Assembly (NCBI GenBank): GCA_002418835.1
Contig: DIEX01000034.1
Span: forward strand, 96,182 to 160,181
Length of the DNA stretch: 64,000 nt
Reading direction: 5' to 3'
Source: Spirochaetia bacterium UBA5763
Lineage (GTDB): Bacteria > Spirochaetota > UBA4802 > UBA5550
Shown here: piece after piece, positions 16,709 through 25,753 of the stretch
Layout of the letters: each line of letters opens with the position of its first letter
Numbering within the stretch: the first letter of the stretch is position 1
The notes under the pieces: model-generated
Seen by the model: the letters and a program-made list of their open reading frames with translations, nothing else
The model's database searches: none
What the model was told of the DNA's origin: nothing
Translations under genes and position numbers: made by a program

Positions 16709-18130
16709 TCATTCAATATCAACACATATAAGGCAGATGTCATCATCAAATGATTCGCTCCCCCTGAACGATATAAGTTCACCGTAAAGAGTTTCGACAA
16801 AATCTTTACAGTTGAGAGCTCTCAGTCTCAGGAGTCTTTCGTTCATTAAATGCCCGAAATCGTAATCATGCTGGTCTATATTCCTCGCTTCGACAAGGCC
16901 GTCTGTGTAGAGTATAAGTTTGCTGCTTACCGGGAGTATAGCTCTGCTGTTGGTGTAGAGCTTGCCTGCACTTATCAGGTCTTCATTCTTCATTATTGCC
17001 AGTGGGACACTGCGGGCTTTGTTCAGTGTAACAATTTTTTTATTAAGGACAATCGAAGGGGGGTGATGACCCGCGTTGGAATAGACTATGCTCCTGTTCT
17101 GCAGATCATATATCCCGTAAAAAGCTGTAACAAAGTTCTCCTCTGTCTGGTTGCCAAGGACTTCATTAAGATGCATTAACATCAGCGCGGGATTGAATGA
17201 TAATCTCCTTGATTCAAGAATGCTGCTTTTAATCATAGATGTGATGAGTGCAGCAGGAACTCCATGCCCTGATACATCGCTTAGAAAAACTCCTATCTTC
17301 TGATTATCCTTGAACTTAATAAAATCAAGGAGGTCACCACCCACAGCCTCCATCGGTTTATAGATTGAAAATATATGCTCATTGGGATTCGCTTCAGGTA
17401 TAAGCTTCTGCTGTATAAGCCTGGCCATTTCAAGCTCATGGTTCATGATGTCCATTTTATTTTTAAGCACATTCCTTTCAACCTGAAGCTCCTCTTTCTT
17501 TGAAGCAAGCTCCCTTCTTAAAAGAAAATCTTTCCTTGTATATAGCTCTATGAGATAACCTGCAAACATGCCGATGATGTTTGACGCGATAAAGAAGAAA
17601 TTATTATTTACAAAGATCTTAATCATGTCCGGTGAATCCAGAAGCCCTTTGTACGCCACTGCAACAACTTCATAAGCAATAACAATGATCCAGCCGCAGA
17701 TCGAAGCATAGAAAAAACGGAGTTTCACGAAAGTATAAGACCACATCATTACAAGCATAAGGCCGGCATAGTAGAATAGTCCGGTCTCTGTTTCTTTTGT
17801 GATGCCGATCATCGCAACAATTCCTATCCCTGCAATAAGTGAGAGGATAGAAATAATAAGCTGCATATATCTGCCGAAAAATTTTGTGTATGTCAGGAAG
17901 AATACAGCCAGGAGTGATGGACCCACTATGACAAAGCGAATAAACCATATACTGTATTTTGATAGAGGAGCAATGAGAGAATCAAGAACACCGAATGCTG
18001 AGTAAAGTGCAAGCCCAAGGATAAGTGCAACCCTTATTGTGAGGAGCGATTTTTCAAGATAATCTATCCGGAACTCCTTTTCAAGAGACGGGTCATCAAA
18101 TTTAAGTTGTTTTCGGAACAGCTTCAGCAA
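16709..18130 (-). CDS. membrane SpoIIE-type (PP2C) serine/threonine phosphatase
   Basis: A 473-residue protein with about six membrane helices in the first 195 residues, a coiled-coil linker (about 200-235, LRRELASKKEELQ) and a SpoIIE-type PP2C phosphatase domain (about 240-473). Metal-binding acidic motifs are in place: VGGDLLDF, SDVSGHGVPAA, LYTDGLVEA and DDDICLI. Such phosphatases dephosphorylate STAS-domain anti-sigma antagonists or SiaC-like switch proteins. It shares its overall plan with the phosphatase at 18889-20235, but the membrane parts are not close copies. It is a single gene; candidate partners are the STAS proteins at 21644-22015 and 25754-26107. Confidence 0.9.
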   Translation of the reverse strand: MLKLFRKQLKFDDPSLEKEFRIDYLEKSLLTIRVALILGLALYSAFGVLDSLIAPLSKYSIWFIRFVIVGPSLLAVFFLTYTKFFGRYMQLIISILSLIAGIGIVAMIGITKETETGLFYYAGLMLVMMWSYTFVKLRFFYASICGWIIVIAYEVVAVAYKGLLDSPDMIKIFVNNNFFFIASNIIGMFAGYLIELYTRKDFLLRRELASKKEELQVERNVLKNKMDIMNHELEMARLIQQKLIPEANPNEHIFSIYKPMEAVGGDLLDFIKFKDNQKIGVFLSDVSGHGVPAALITSMIKSSILESRRLSFNPALMLMHLNEVLGNQTEENFVTAFYGIYDLQNRSIVYSNAGHHPPSIVLNKKIVTLNKARSVPLAIMKNEDLISAGKLYTNSRAILPVSSKLILYTDGLVEARNIDQHDYDFGHLMNERLLRLRALNCKDFVETLYGELISFRGSESFDDDICLICVDIE

Positions 18131-18501
18131 TACTTATTCCCCCTTATTATTAAAGATCTATATATTCAAAATAAGTAAAGCATGCAGGTAAGTCAAAAAA
18201 ACAGAGGATTAAAGATCTTTTATTTGATTTAATCTTCAGTCTTATTAATAATTATATTAAGTAATCTCAGTATTTGTTTCTTAAGTTATTTCAGGGAAAA
18301 ATATAATATTGAGGCTGTCTAAAAAGTCAGATGTCATTCCGGTTTTGCAACTTCAATTCATGCAAATACCGGAATCTCCTCTTTAAATCTGTTGTATGAG
18401 ATACCGGCATTCCGCTTCGCTACAGCCGGTATGACAAAGAAATTACTTTTAAGTCAGCCACATATAATTCATAATTTTACATTAAAAAGTATTCCGGGAG
18501 T
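18131..18501. other. intergenic region between divergent genes
   Basis: About 370 bp holding the promoters of the phosphatase and PilZ genes and dispersed element B (18332-18436). No gene seen. Confidence 0.6.
18332..18436 (-). repeat. dispersed REP/MITE-like element B
   Basis: 105 bp from TGTCATTCCGG to CCGGTATGACA. It is the reverse-orientation counterpart of element A: its right end, ATACCGGCATTCCGCTTCGC (18401-18420) and on to 18436, matches the reverse complement of A's left palindrome, and its left end matches A's right palindrome. Confidence 0.75.
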
Positions 18502-18507
18502 ATGGCC

Positions 18508-18888
18508 ATGGGAAAAAACAATGCGATTATAGACAGGGTAGAGGAGAGGGAGTCCATAAGAAGGGATATACTGGATTCTTTTAAGATCCATATGATGATG
18601 CCGTATCTTGGTTCACAGAAAATTTCTATTTTCAATGTCAGCATGAAAGGGCTCTCATTCATGGCGGAACCGGGGATGAAAATAACAGATGGTATGGTGC
18701 TGGATTGTTACTTTTATCTTAACAGCAATATCAGGATTCCCCTTCAGATTAAAGTGGTTCACCTTGTTGAGGACTGCGGGATTACAAAAGCGGGGTGCGA
18801 AATAAAAAGTGTTGATTCAGTCTCATATAAAGCGTATGAAAAGTTTGTAGAACTCCTCCTGGCGCTCGCGCGTATGGGGGAGGACTGA
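18508..18888 (+). CDS. PilZ-like domain protein (probable c-di-GMP effector)
   Basis: About 126 residues. I prefer the ATG at 18508 over the one at 18502 because GGGAG at 18496-18500 is 7 nt from it but touches the earlier one. The sequence has the two PilZ c-di-GMP signatures: an RxxxR-like motif (RESIR, near residue 15) and NVSMKG (near 42, the D/NxSxxG motif), followed by a beta-barrel-like pattern. The match is plausible rather than strong. PilZ proteins change partners on binding c-di-GMP, and GGDEF-EAL proteins lie at 22696 and 41593. It is convergent with the phosphatase gene at 18889; the stop codons abut. Confidence 0.65.
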   Translation: MGKNNAIIDRVEERESIRRDILDSFKIHMMMPYLGSQKISIFNVSMKGLSFMAEPGMKITDGMVLDCYFYLNSNIRIPLQIKVVHLVEDCGITKAGCEIKSVDSVSYKAYEKFVELLLALARMGED

Positions 18889-20235
18889 TTAAAAAATTTT
18901 TTTTATAACAAGGAGAGAAATGTCGTCATCCTGTTTCTCCTGGAACAGGTTTATATCTTTCAGTATATTCTGAATAATATCCTTGATGGGGAGCATTCGG
19001 TGTCTGGTGAAAGATTCAATCAGCCTCACGTCTCCATAGAGTTCACCATCAATGTTTTTTGCTTCAGTTGCTCCGTCAGTATACAGCAGCAGCATATCCT
19101 CATTGTTTACCTGTATCTGATAATCAGTGAGATAATCCTCTATGTCGTCAGTGATCCCTATCCACGTCCCTTCAGTGGGCATTACTTCAACAGAACCATC
19201 TGCCCCCCTGATGATAATAATGTCCATGTGTTTGCCTGCGAATGTTATACTGTCTTCATCAAGTCGGCCGGCGATTATTGTCATGTACCTTTCAACTTTA
19301 AGGCGGGTAATGTTTTTTCTTATTATCGCATTAATTGTTCCAAGCAGCTTTGATGGCTTCAGTCCGGGGGTACTGTTCAAAATTGATAAAACACTGGTCT
19401 GAGTCATCATCATTATCAGTCCGGAGTCAACTCCGTGACCTGAAACATCACCTATGGTAAACCATCTCTCCCGTGTGTCAGCTTCGAAGAAATCGTAGTA
19501 GTCCCCTCCAACTTCATCAGCAGGTTTCATGAGAGCAGCAATCTGGTAAACTCCAAGCCTTTCGTTCTCAGGCAGTATGGATGTCTGTATTTTTTTTGCA
19601 AGCTCCATCTCCCCCCATAACGCATCTCTTGCTATTCTTAGTTCGGCCCTGAGGTGAAACTCCTGCTTAATCAGTTTATATCTGACGTAGTTGATGCTTA
19701 CTGCTATGATGACTGTACTGCTCATGAAAAACAGGTTGCTTATGAGGTTTGTTGCTGAATAATCCTGGGGGGTGCAAAGGTTGAGAAAAACATATACAAC
19801 AAGAAGCATGAGACCATTAATGGCGGAGTGAACAGCCTCCCATGGAAGGAGAAGGTTTACCCCTATGATTACCAGGTTTATCCCCGCGTAATAATTTGAA
19901 TCGAATCCTCCAAGGTCAACTGTCATCACAGCAATAACGCCGCCCACAAAAAATGATACAAGGTAGCCGTGAATATATGATGTTCTCCCCGGTTTTGTGT
20001 TTTTAATTATAAAATACTGCATCAGTGGTATAACAGTGCCAATGAGCCTGTACACTGCAAAGCGTGGAAGAAGGTCATGGGGCATAGTGAAGTAATCCAG
20101 TATATAGAAAAGCGGCACGAGTATAAATGCCAGGGAAGCGAGGGTCTTTGACCAGTCATGAACTATCTGATGTATGAACTGTTCAAAGGGGAGATCTGTC
20201 CCCCTTTTTTGCATGTTATCCGGCTGCTTCCACAT
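18889..20235 (-). CDS. membrane SpoIIE-type (PP2C) phosphatase, last gene of partner-switch operon
   Basis: A 448-residue protein with about six membrane helices (about 30-195), a linker helix (LRAELRIARDALWGEME) and a PP2C/SpoIIE domain (about 215-448) with VGGDYYDFF, GDVSGHGVDSG, LYTDGATEA and DDDISLL, the acidic metal-binding set. In SiaA- and RsbU-like systems such an enzyme removes phosphate from a STAS-like switch protein that a HATPase kinase phosphorylates. Both partners are encoded upstream in this operon (22016-22519 and 21644-22015), with the methyltransferase gene ending only 2 nt before it. The membrane part presumably senses a signal; the ligand is unknown. Confidence 0.92.
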   Translation of the reverse strand: MWKQPDNMQKRGTDLPFEQFIHQIVHDWSKTLASLAFILVPLFYILDYFTMPHDLLPRFAVYRLIGTVIPLMQYFIIKNTKPGRTSYIHGYLVSFFVGGVIAVMTVDLGGFDSNYYAGINLVIIGVNLLLPWEAVHSAINGLMLLVVYVFLNLCTPQDYSATNLISNLFFMSSTVIIAVSINYVRYKLIKQEFHLRAELRIARDALWGEMELAKKIQTSILPENERLGVYQIAALMKPADEVGGDYYDFFEADTRERWFTIGDVSGHGVDSGLIMMMTQTSVLSILNSTPGLKPSKLLGTINAIIRKNITRLKVERYMTIIAGRLDEDSITFAGKHMDIIIIRGADGSVEVMPTEGTWIGITDDIEDYLTDYQIQVNNEDMLLLYTDGATEAKNIDGELYGDVRLIESFTRHRMLPIKDIIQNILKDINLFQEKQDDDISLLVIKKIF

Positions 20236-20237
20236 AA

Positions 20238-21638
20238 CTATCCCTGACGGGGCCTCTCAGCTTTCAAAAACATCTGTGAGCCTGTATCTTCAAGTTCCAC
20301 AGTAATATTAACAGCATCTGTATCAGCAAGCAGATATCTGAATTCATCCTCAATTCTATAGTATAGTACCCAGTCATGCCAGTATTCCATGAACCAGCGG
20401 CTCCTGTTGTTGAAATGAAAGTTCCCGATAAACAGTTTGCCACCCGGTTCAAGCAGTGAATAGAGTTTTTCAAGAACAGCTTTTGCAACAGGGGGGGTAA
20501 GGTAGTCGAATAGCCCCATGGAATAGACGTAATGGAATCTTCCCCACTTTTCAGCAAGGTTACCTGTGCGGAGCATTGTACGTACCGAATCTTTGAGGTA
20601 TGTGACATTCACCTTGTACCCGATTCTTTTTTCTATAGCGCTGACATTTTCCGAGGCTTCATTTATCGCTTCCTCATCCTGGTCAAGGAGAGTACAGTGC
20701 ATTGTTTTAACATCGTCTTCATTGGTGAATATATCATTAAGCTCAAACGCCGGGCCGCATGCCACTGACATGAATTTGAAAACATCACTGCTTGTGCTTT
20801 TAAAATCCTTTTCGACTTTGCGAAGTTCTTTAGGGACAAGAATTCTCCTGTTCCTTACTGCCTGGGCTGCCGGGTGTTCCAGTGAGAATTTATAAAGAAC
20901 TTTTGAGAATGTACCTTCACCCCTGTAATCATTTTCATAGATCATCTTCATCATCATGGAGTCACCCGCGTATCCCCGTGGCTTCAGGTTTGTCCTTGCC
21001 ATGAACTCTGAACTCAGTATTATATCCCAAACCTGTTTTCTGAGGTAGAACCCGTGTATTTCATGCTCCTCCTTTGTGAATCCTGTTATAATTTCTTCGA
21101 GTTCGTTAAGGTACCCTGCAAAGAAATCCATAAATTTCCGTCCCTCGGTATTAAGGATGGTGGTCATGACATGCTCTTTCACAGGTTCAGGCTCTTTCGC
21201 GATCATTCTGTCAAGTCCGTCAAAGAAGTGTTTGTACACTTTCAGATCAAATGTAAGCCTTGAAGTATAGTTTCTGAAATCATCCCTGACTTTATCCTTC
21301 TGCGCGAGAATGAGTAAAAGATCCCTGGAGAGACGCTCAAGATTGATGAAGTCCTTTTTCTTAAAGAGAGCGTCAAAATTATAGATATCATTAATAAAAA
21401 CAAGGCGGCCATTGATTCCGCTTACATTTGATTCCAGTATAAATTTGCAGAATCCCATCTCGATCTTTAAATCATCAACATCAAGAGTGAGAGCGGAAAA
21501 CCATTTACCATCCCTGATGTTCCTGGTGTTTATAAATTTGACATATATTGAAAATCTAGAAGCGTAAAAGACTTCAACCTGTGTCTCCGAATTATCATTT
21601 TTTAAAATTCCCCTGAAGTTCTGAGCTGTATTATCCAT
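20238..21638 (-). CDS. SAM-dependent methyltransferase (PhcB-like) in partner-switch operon
   Basis: A 466-residue protein. The C-terminal half (about 280-460) is a class I methyltransferase: FMSVACGPAFELNDIF fits the SAM-binding motif I, CTLLDQDEEA fits the acidic strand-2 motif, and LLEPGGKLFIGNF fits motif III. The middle holds the block GYAGDSMMMKMIY followed by HPAAQAVRNRR, which I recall from proteins annotated like Ralstonia PhcB (3-hydroxy fatty acid methyl ester synthase); that resemblance is from memory. The N-terminal about 110 residues look beta-rich and could be a small regulatory domain. It sits between the STAS-like and phosphatase genes (gaps of 5 and 2 nt), so it may be the output of, or be controlled by, the partner switch. 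Confidence 0.8.
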   Translation of the reverse strand: MDNTAQNFRGILKNDNSETQVEVFYASRFSIYVKFINTRNIRDGKWFSALTLDVDDLKIEMGFCKFILESNVSGINGRLVFINDIYNFDALFKKKDFINLERLSRDLLLILAQKDKVRDDFRNYTSRLTFDLKVYKHFFDGLDRMIAKEPEPVKEHVMTTILNTEGRKFMDFFAGYLNELEEIITGFTKEEHEIHGFYLRKQVWDIILSSEFMARTNLKPRGYAGDSMMMKMIYENDYRGEGTFSKVLYKFSLEHPAAQAVRNRRILVPKELRKVEKDFKSTSSDVFKFMSVACGPAFELNDIFTNEDDVKTMHCTLLDQDEEAINEASENVSAIEKRIGYKVNVTYLKDSVRTMLRTGNLAEKWGRFHYVYSMGLFDYLTPPVAKAVLEKLYSLLEPGGKLFIGNFHFNNRSRWFMEYWHDWVLYYRIEDEFRYLLADTDAVNITVELEDTGSQMFLKAERPRQG

Positions 21639-21643
21639 AACTT

Positions 21644-22015
21644 TTAACTTCCTGTAATTTTAATTCTGCTGTCTTTTGTTTCAAAAATCTTCAACGCTGT
21701 AAAACAGAGCTCCTGCCATTTCTTTGATTTATCATACAGTATTGATATATTTTCATTCCCCTTTTTGGTGTTTTCCAGTATTCTGATAATCGGTGTTATT
21801 GTTGATGAATTCATGTATTCCAGTTTCAGAAAATTCATTGATATGATCTTATTGTATTTCCTGCTGTTCTGGATAACTTCTGTAAGAATAGGGGTAATAA
21901 AACTTCCCGGTTCCCTTTCTGTGCTCTTACCGAGAAAGGTGATCTCAATAGATGAATCATTCTCATCTATCTCCATTACAAGCAAGCCGTTGTTGTAGGT
22001 TTCCCTGTGTGTCAT
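21644..22015 (-). CDS. STAS-like / SiaC-like switch phosphoprotein
   Basis: A 123-residue single-domain protein. The core MNFLKLEYMNSSTITPIIRILEN places Ser residues where STAS anti-sigma antagonists and the SiaC family (phospho-Thr in LYLNTSSI) are phosphorylated; the rest of the pattern (LE then ISILYDKS) also follows SiaC. It would be phosphorylated by the HATPase kinase encoded directly upstream (stop and start adjacent) and dephosphorylated by the PP2C protein of the same operon. The target it binds is unknown; the co-encoded methyltransferase or the neighbouring GGDEF-EAL protein are candidates. Confidence 0.75.
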   Translation of the reverse strand: MTHRETYNNGLLVMEIDENDSSIEITFLGKSTEREPGSFITPILTEVIQNSRKYNKIISMNFLKLEYMNSSTITPIIRILENTKKGNENISILYDKSKKWQELCFTALKIFETKDSRIKITGS

Positions 22016-22519
22016 TTAGCACCCCCTCTTTCCTGGAAGATGGTAAACTGCTGAGACAGATATTATCCCGTTATCATCGATATAAAAATCAAGGATAGAC
22101 TGCCCCTCGTATGCGATTCTTATGATTCCGATACCGCTTTCAGATTCACAAACGGGCTGAACAGCTACCTCCTTTAGTTTCTCTATGTATGCTTCAAATG
22201 GATTCTGGTATCCCCTTATCCATTGAATAATTTTATCCAGTCTTTTAAAATGAAAATCATCCTCATCTTTTACCGGACTCTTCACTTCAACTATTATGTC
22301 ATTATCAGTAACTGTTACCGAAGCAGCAATATCTTTAATCTTATCATCGAATCTCCCGTATTTGACAGCATTTTCCATCAGTTCGCTTATATTCATAATG
22401 ATGGAATCAATTATATCCCGTGAGAGATTTTTATCTTTGAGGAATTCTTCTGTTCTGACTCGCACCGTTTCAAGGTTATCCCATTCGGGCGCAATCTTCA
22501 GGTTCATGATATTTTCCAT
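22016..22519 (-). CDS. anti-sigma-type HATPase kinase (SiaB / RsbW-like)
   Basis: A 167-residue protein with a GHKL ATPase fold: the N-box motif ISELMENAVKYG (about 45-56) is typical of RsbW-type serine kinases, and GIGIIRIAYEG stands where the glycine-rich lid motif is expected. There is no HisKA domain, so it should act on a Ser/Thr of a switch protein, here the STAS-like product encoded immediately downstream. It is first in the operon and divergent from a GGDEF-EAL gene (177-bp gap). It may belong to the SiaB or cyanobacterial Slr1658-type families, a placement made from memory. A second Met at residue 5 is an alternative start. Confidence 0.78.
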   Translation of the reverse strand: MENIMNLKIAPEWDNLETVRVRTEEFLKDKNLSRDIIDSIIMNISELMENAVKYGRFDDKIKDIAASVTVTDNDIIVEVKSPVKDEDDFHFKRLDKIIQWIRGYQNPFEAYIEKLKEVAVQPVCESESGIGIIRIAYEGQSILDFYIDDNGIISVSAVYHLPGKRGC

Positions 22520-22695
22520 TTCCTACTCCATATTTTAGAGAGTGAATGTTCTGAAATGAATTTATATAGAGGTGAAGATGGTTTTTATAATTAATTACTT
22601 TTTTTTATTTTTTTTAAAATTTAATACTTATTATTATATTGAAGACGTTAAAGGGAATCTGTTGTTAAGTAAGCTTTGTAATATATTGAAATTTA

Positions 22696-24822
22696 ATGAA
22701 TCTGACAAAGAAAACATTTTTAATTATACCGGTACTCATCTTTCTGCCTTCACTGGCTGCAGTAACAGCTCTGTATTATTTTATTGCTTCTACATTTAAA
22801 CCGGTCTCAGGAAGCATTTTTAATAATGGTGCAGGAATTGTAATCACTTCATTAATTATTACAGCCGCTTTTGGACTAGCCATTGATCTCTTTCTCCTGC
22901 TTATCCGGAAAAGCATAATCGGTAATATAAATATCCTGACTAAGAGAGCTGATGAGATTGGGGAGACATGCGACTTTTCATCCCGCCTTCCTGTTAAAAC
23001 CGATAATGATGAGATATCGCAGCTTGCCTGGAGCTTTAACGCTCTGCTGGACAGAATGGCTGAGTCCAACTACAGCCTGGAAAAGAACATAGAAGAAAGC
23101 TCAACCATGCTTGAGAGGAGCATCAGGGAGCGTATATCCGATCTGATGACTATGAACCAGGTGCTTACTCTCATGGAGGAGGTCTTTGAGCATTCGCTTG
23201 AGGGGATTATTATTACTGACAGCAGAGGAGTGATAACCAAGGTTAATCCGGCTTTTACAGGTATTACCGGTTATTCTGAACATGAGGTCGTCGGGAAAAA
23301 TCCCAGGGTACTGAAGTCGGAGCATCATAATCCGCATTTCTATAAAAGCATGTGGGACAGCCTGTTGAATGAGGGGCACTGGGCAGGGGAGATATGGGAC
23401 CGTCATAAGGACGGGAATGCATTCCCGGAGTGGCTGTCCATCAGTGCTATACGTAACTCAGAGGGGGAGACTTCACATTACGTTGGAGTTTTTCATGATA
23501 TAAGTGACAAGAAAAGACAGGAGGAGTTAATCAGATACCACGCGCTGCATGATTCACTGACAGATCTCCCCAATATATTTCTTTTAAAAAACAGGATAGA
23601 ACAGGCAATACTGCATTCAATAAGGGATAAAACAAAATTCGGAGTGATGTTTCTCGACCTTGATAACTTCAGGAAGTTCAATGAGAGCCTGGGTCTTGCA
23701 ATCGGGGATATGCTTTTAAAATCTGCCGCGGAACGGATACGGAGCATGGCAAGGAATGTTGATACAGTGGCGCGGCATGGCGGAGATGAGTTTATAATAC
23801 TTGTTGAAAATATTTATGATGAGAAACCTCTTATTACCCTTGCACAGAGGATTCTTGTGGCATTTAAAGAACCCTTTACAATTATTGATAAAGCGTTTCA
23901 TATCGGAATAAGTATGGGTATTGCGGTGTTCCCTGATGATGGGGAGGATTTTGACAACCTGCTGAGAAACGCGGATACAGCGATGTACAGGGCAAAGGAG
24001 ATTGGTAAAGAGACATTCTCGATGTACACTGAATCATTGAATGACCGTGTTACACGGAAGCTGACGCTGGAGAACGAACTGAGGATTGCGCTTAAAGAAA
24101 AGGATTTTGAAGTATACTATCAGCCGCAGATGGATCTTAAAACCGGAAAAATTACCGGTGTGGAAGGCCTGGCGAGGTGGAGCAATTCTCATGGAGTGAT
24201 TATGCCACCCGATGGTTTCATCCCCTTTTCCGAGGAGGCAGGTCTTATCTTTGAGATAGACAGGATCATCATGGAGAAGGCCCTTGTTGAAATCGGGGAA
24301 CTTATTAATAGCGGGAAATATCCCCTGAAGCTTTCACTAAACTGCTCGGCAAAGGTTCTTCATTTAAAGCGGCTTCCTAATATAATAACAGGCTATCTCT
24401 CTAAATTTAATTTTGCCCCTGACTGGTTTGAACTTGAAATTACAGAGAGTTCAATAATGGAGAATTATAAAGACAGCCTGGAAAGCATTCATAGACTCAG
24501 AGATACAGGTATAGCCATATCGCTTGATGATTTCGGAACAGGATACTCATCCCTTTCGCAGCTTAAAAATCTCCCTATTAATTCATTGAAGATCGACCGC
24601 AGTTTTATTGAAGAGGTCAGCACCGGCAGCACTGATGCCCATATTATTGAAGCTGTAGTCTCCCTCTCTCAGAAATTCGGTATAACAGTTATAGCTGAAG
24701 GTGTTGAAACTGAAGAACAGCTGCAGTTTCTGAAAAACGCGGGGTGTGATGTTGTTCAGGGGTATTACATAAGCAGACCTCTCCCCTTTGACAGGCTTAA
24801 ATCATTTTTAGGAGTAGCTTAG
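22696..24822 (+). CDS. membrane HAMP-PAS-GGDEF-EAL c-di-GMP enzyme
   Basis: A 708-residue protein with two membrane helices (about 8-30, 55-75), HAMP (about 75-130), PAS (about 160-275, GITGYSEHEVVGKNPRVL), GGDEF (about 285-450) and EAL (about 460-700). The cyclase signature GGDEF is intact near residue 363. The phosphodiesterase residues are also intact: EGL in place of EAL near 490, LNCSA, ELEITESS, DDFGTGYSS, LKIDRSF, AEGVETEEQ and QGYY. Either or both activities are possible. It is divergent from the partner-switch operon starting at 22519, recalling siaABCD, in which the switch protein activates a cyclase. No clear ribosome site is visible. It is convergent with the receiver gene (3-nt gap). 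Confidence 0.95.
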   Translation: MNLTKKTFLIIPVLIFLPSLAAVTALYYFIASTFKPVSGSIFNNGAGIVITSLIITAAFGLAIDLFLLLIRKSIIGNINILTKRADEIGETCDFSSRLPVKTDNDEISQLAWSFNALLDRMAESNYSLEKNIEESSTMLERSIRERISDLMTMNQVLTLMEEVFEHSLEGIIITDSRGVITKVNPAFTGITGYSEHEVVGKNPRVLKSEHHNPHFYKSMWDSLLNEGHWAGEIWDRHKDGNAFPEWLSISAIRNSEGETSHYVGVFHDISDKKRQEELIRYHALHDSLTDLPNIFLLKNRIEQAILHSIRDKTKFGVMFLDLDNFRKFNESLGLAIGDMLLKSAAERIRSMARNVDTVARHGGDEFIILVENIYDEKPLITLAQRILVAFKEPFTIIDKAFHIGISMGIAVFPDDGEDFDNLLRNADTAMYRAKEIGKETFSMYTESLNDRVTRKLTLENELRIALKEKDFEVYYQPQMDLKTGKITGVEGLARWSNSHGVIMPPDGFIPFSEEAGLIFEIDRIIMEKALVEIGELINSGKYPLKLSLNCSAKVLHLKRLPNIITGYLSKFNFAPDWFELEITESSIMENYKDSLESIHRLRDTGIAISLDDFGTGYSSLSQLKNLPINSLKIDRSFIEEVSTGSTDAHIIEAVVSLSQKFGITVIAEGVETEEQLQFLKNAGCDVVQGYYISRPLPFDRLKSFLGVA

Positions 24823-24825
24823 AAC

Positions 24826-25560
24826 TTACCCCTGTTCCAGTGCATTATCAAGATCTCCGTATGATAAAAACAGCTCAATACCATCATCCAAATCCGCGCT
24901 GCTGACAATCTCTCCGTAGTGTTTTCCTGTTACTATTTTTATTTTTGACCCGGTAAACATTGACAATATTCTTATAAACTCACTGATATCATCATCACTG
25001 AAATCTTTCATCTCTCTTATGTCAAAGATGCAGATCTTTCCGTGAAGATTTTTCATAAAGAACCCGGTAAATAGTGTTTTCGCAGCATCCTGTAATTCGC
25101 TCTCTCTGATGCCTCCTTTCATGGTAATAATCACCATCTCCCCTTTGCGGGATATTTCAATAAATTCATCCTGTTTCTGAAGTTTTCTGTTGATACCGTA
25201 ATGTATGGCCGCCTTAAGTTTGATATTGAGTTTATTCGGGTCATGAGGCTTCACAATATAATCAAATGCTCCGGATTTTAATGCATTGATTACAGTCTCC
25301 CTGTCCTTGTTTACCGTGAAAATTACTATGGGGACTTCCCTGGTCATTTTATTTTTACGTAAAGTCTGCATCACTTCGAAGCCGGTCATCTGCGGCATAT
25401 TCAGATCAAGGAGTATTACTTCAGGGGGGAATTCCTTTGCCAGTTCAACGCCTTTAACAGGGGAGGTCTCTATTATTACTTTGTATCCGATTGCATTAAG
25501 CTGGCTTTCCAGGATTCCCAGGGTTGTCCTGTCATCATCTATCGCGAGAACTGTATACAT
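24826..25560 (-). CDS. response regulator with C-terminal STAS-like domain
   Basis: A 244-residue protein. Residues 1-120 are a canonical receiver (LAIDDDRTT; phospho-Asp in VILLDLNMP near 52; VIFTVNK; Lys in IVKPHD). After a linker, residues about 135-244 show the strand-helix rhythm of a STAS domain (MVIITMKGG, ICIFDIREMKDFSDDDISEF, IKIVTGKHYGEIV). No DNA-binding or enzymatic output is seen. A receiver joined to STAS would link His-Asp phosphorelay to Ser/Thr partner switching, fitting the neighbouring STAS gene at 25754 and the switch operon at 18889-22519. The STAS assignment rests on pattern only. Confidence 0.8.
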   Translation of the reverse strand: MYTVLAIDDDRTTLGILESQLNAIGYKVIIETSPVKGVELAKEFPPEVILLDLNMPQMTGFEVMQTLRKNKMTREVPIVIFTVNKDRETVINALKSGAFDYIVKPHDPNKLNIKLKAAIHYGINRKLQKQDEFIEISRKGEMVIITMKGGIRESELQDAAKTLFTGFFMKNLHGKICIFDIREMKDFSDDDISEFIRILSMFTGSKIKIVTGKHYGEIVSSADLDDGIELFLSYGDLDNALEQG

Positions 25561-25753
25561 TCAAACACCTCATCTATTACAGGTAGGTTTAATTTTATCA
25601 TATTTTAGGCTGTAATCAAATTTTTTAACGCCATTACACCTGTAAATATTCACACCTGAATGAGTATGTATTATTAAAAACAGCATGAGTATTATTAACA
25701 AAAAAATGGACAAGCTGTTTAGAAATATATATATTTAAAAAAGGTGCGGAGTT

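Noticed and set aside
24160..24170. EGL (22696 gene) and ESL (41593 gene) instead of EAL taken as loss of phosphodiesterase activity
   Set aside because: The catalytic Glu is kept, the middle residue varies in active enzymes, and the other metal and catalytic residues are present.
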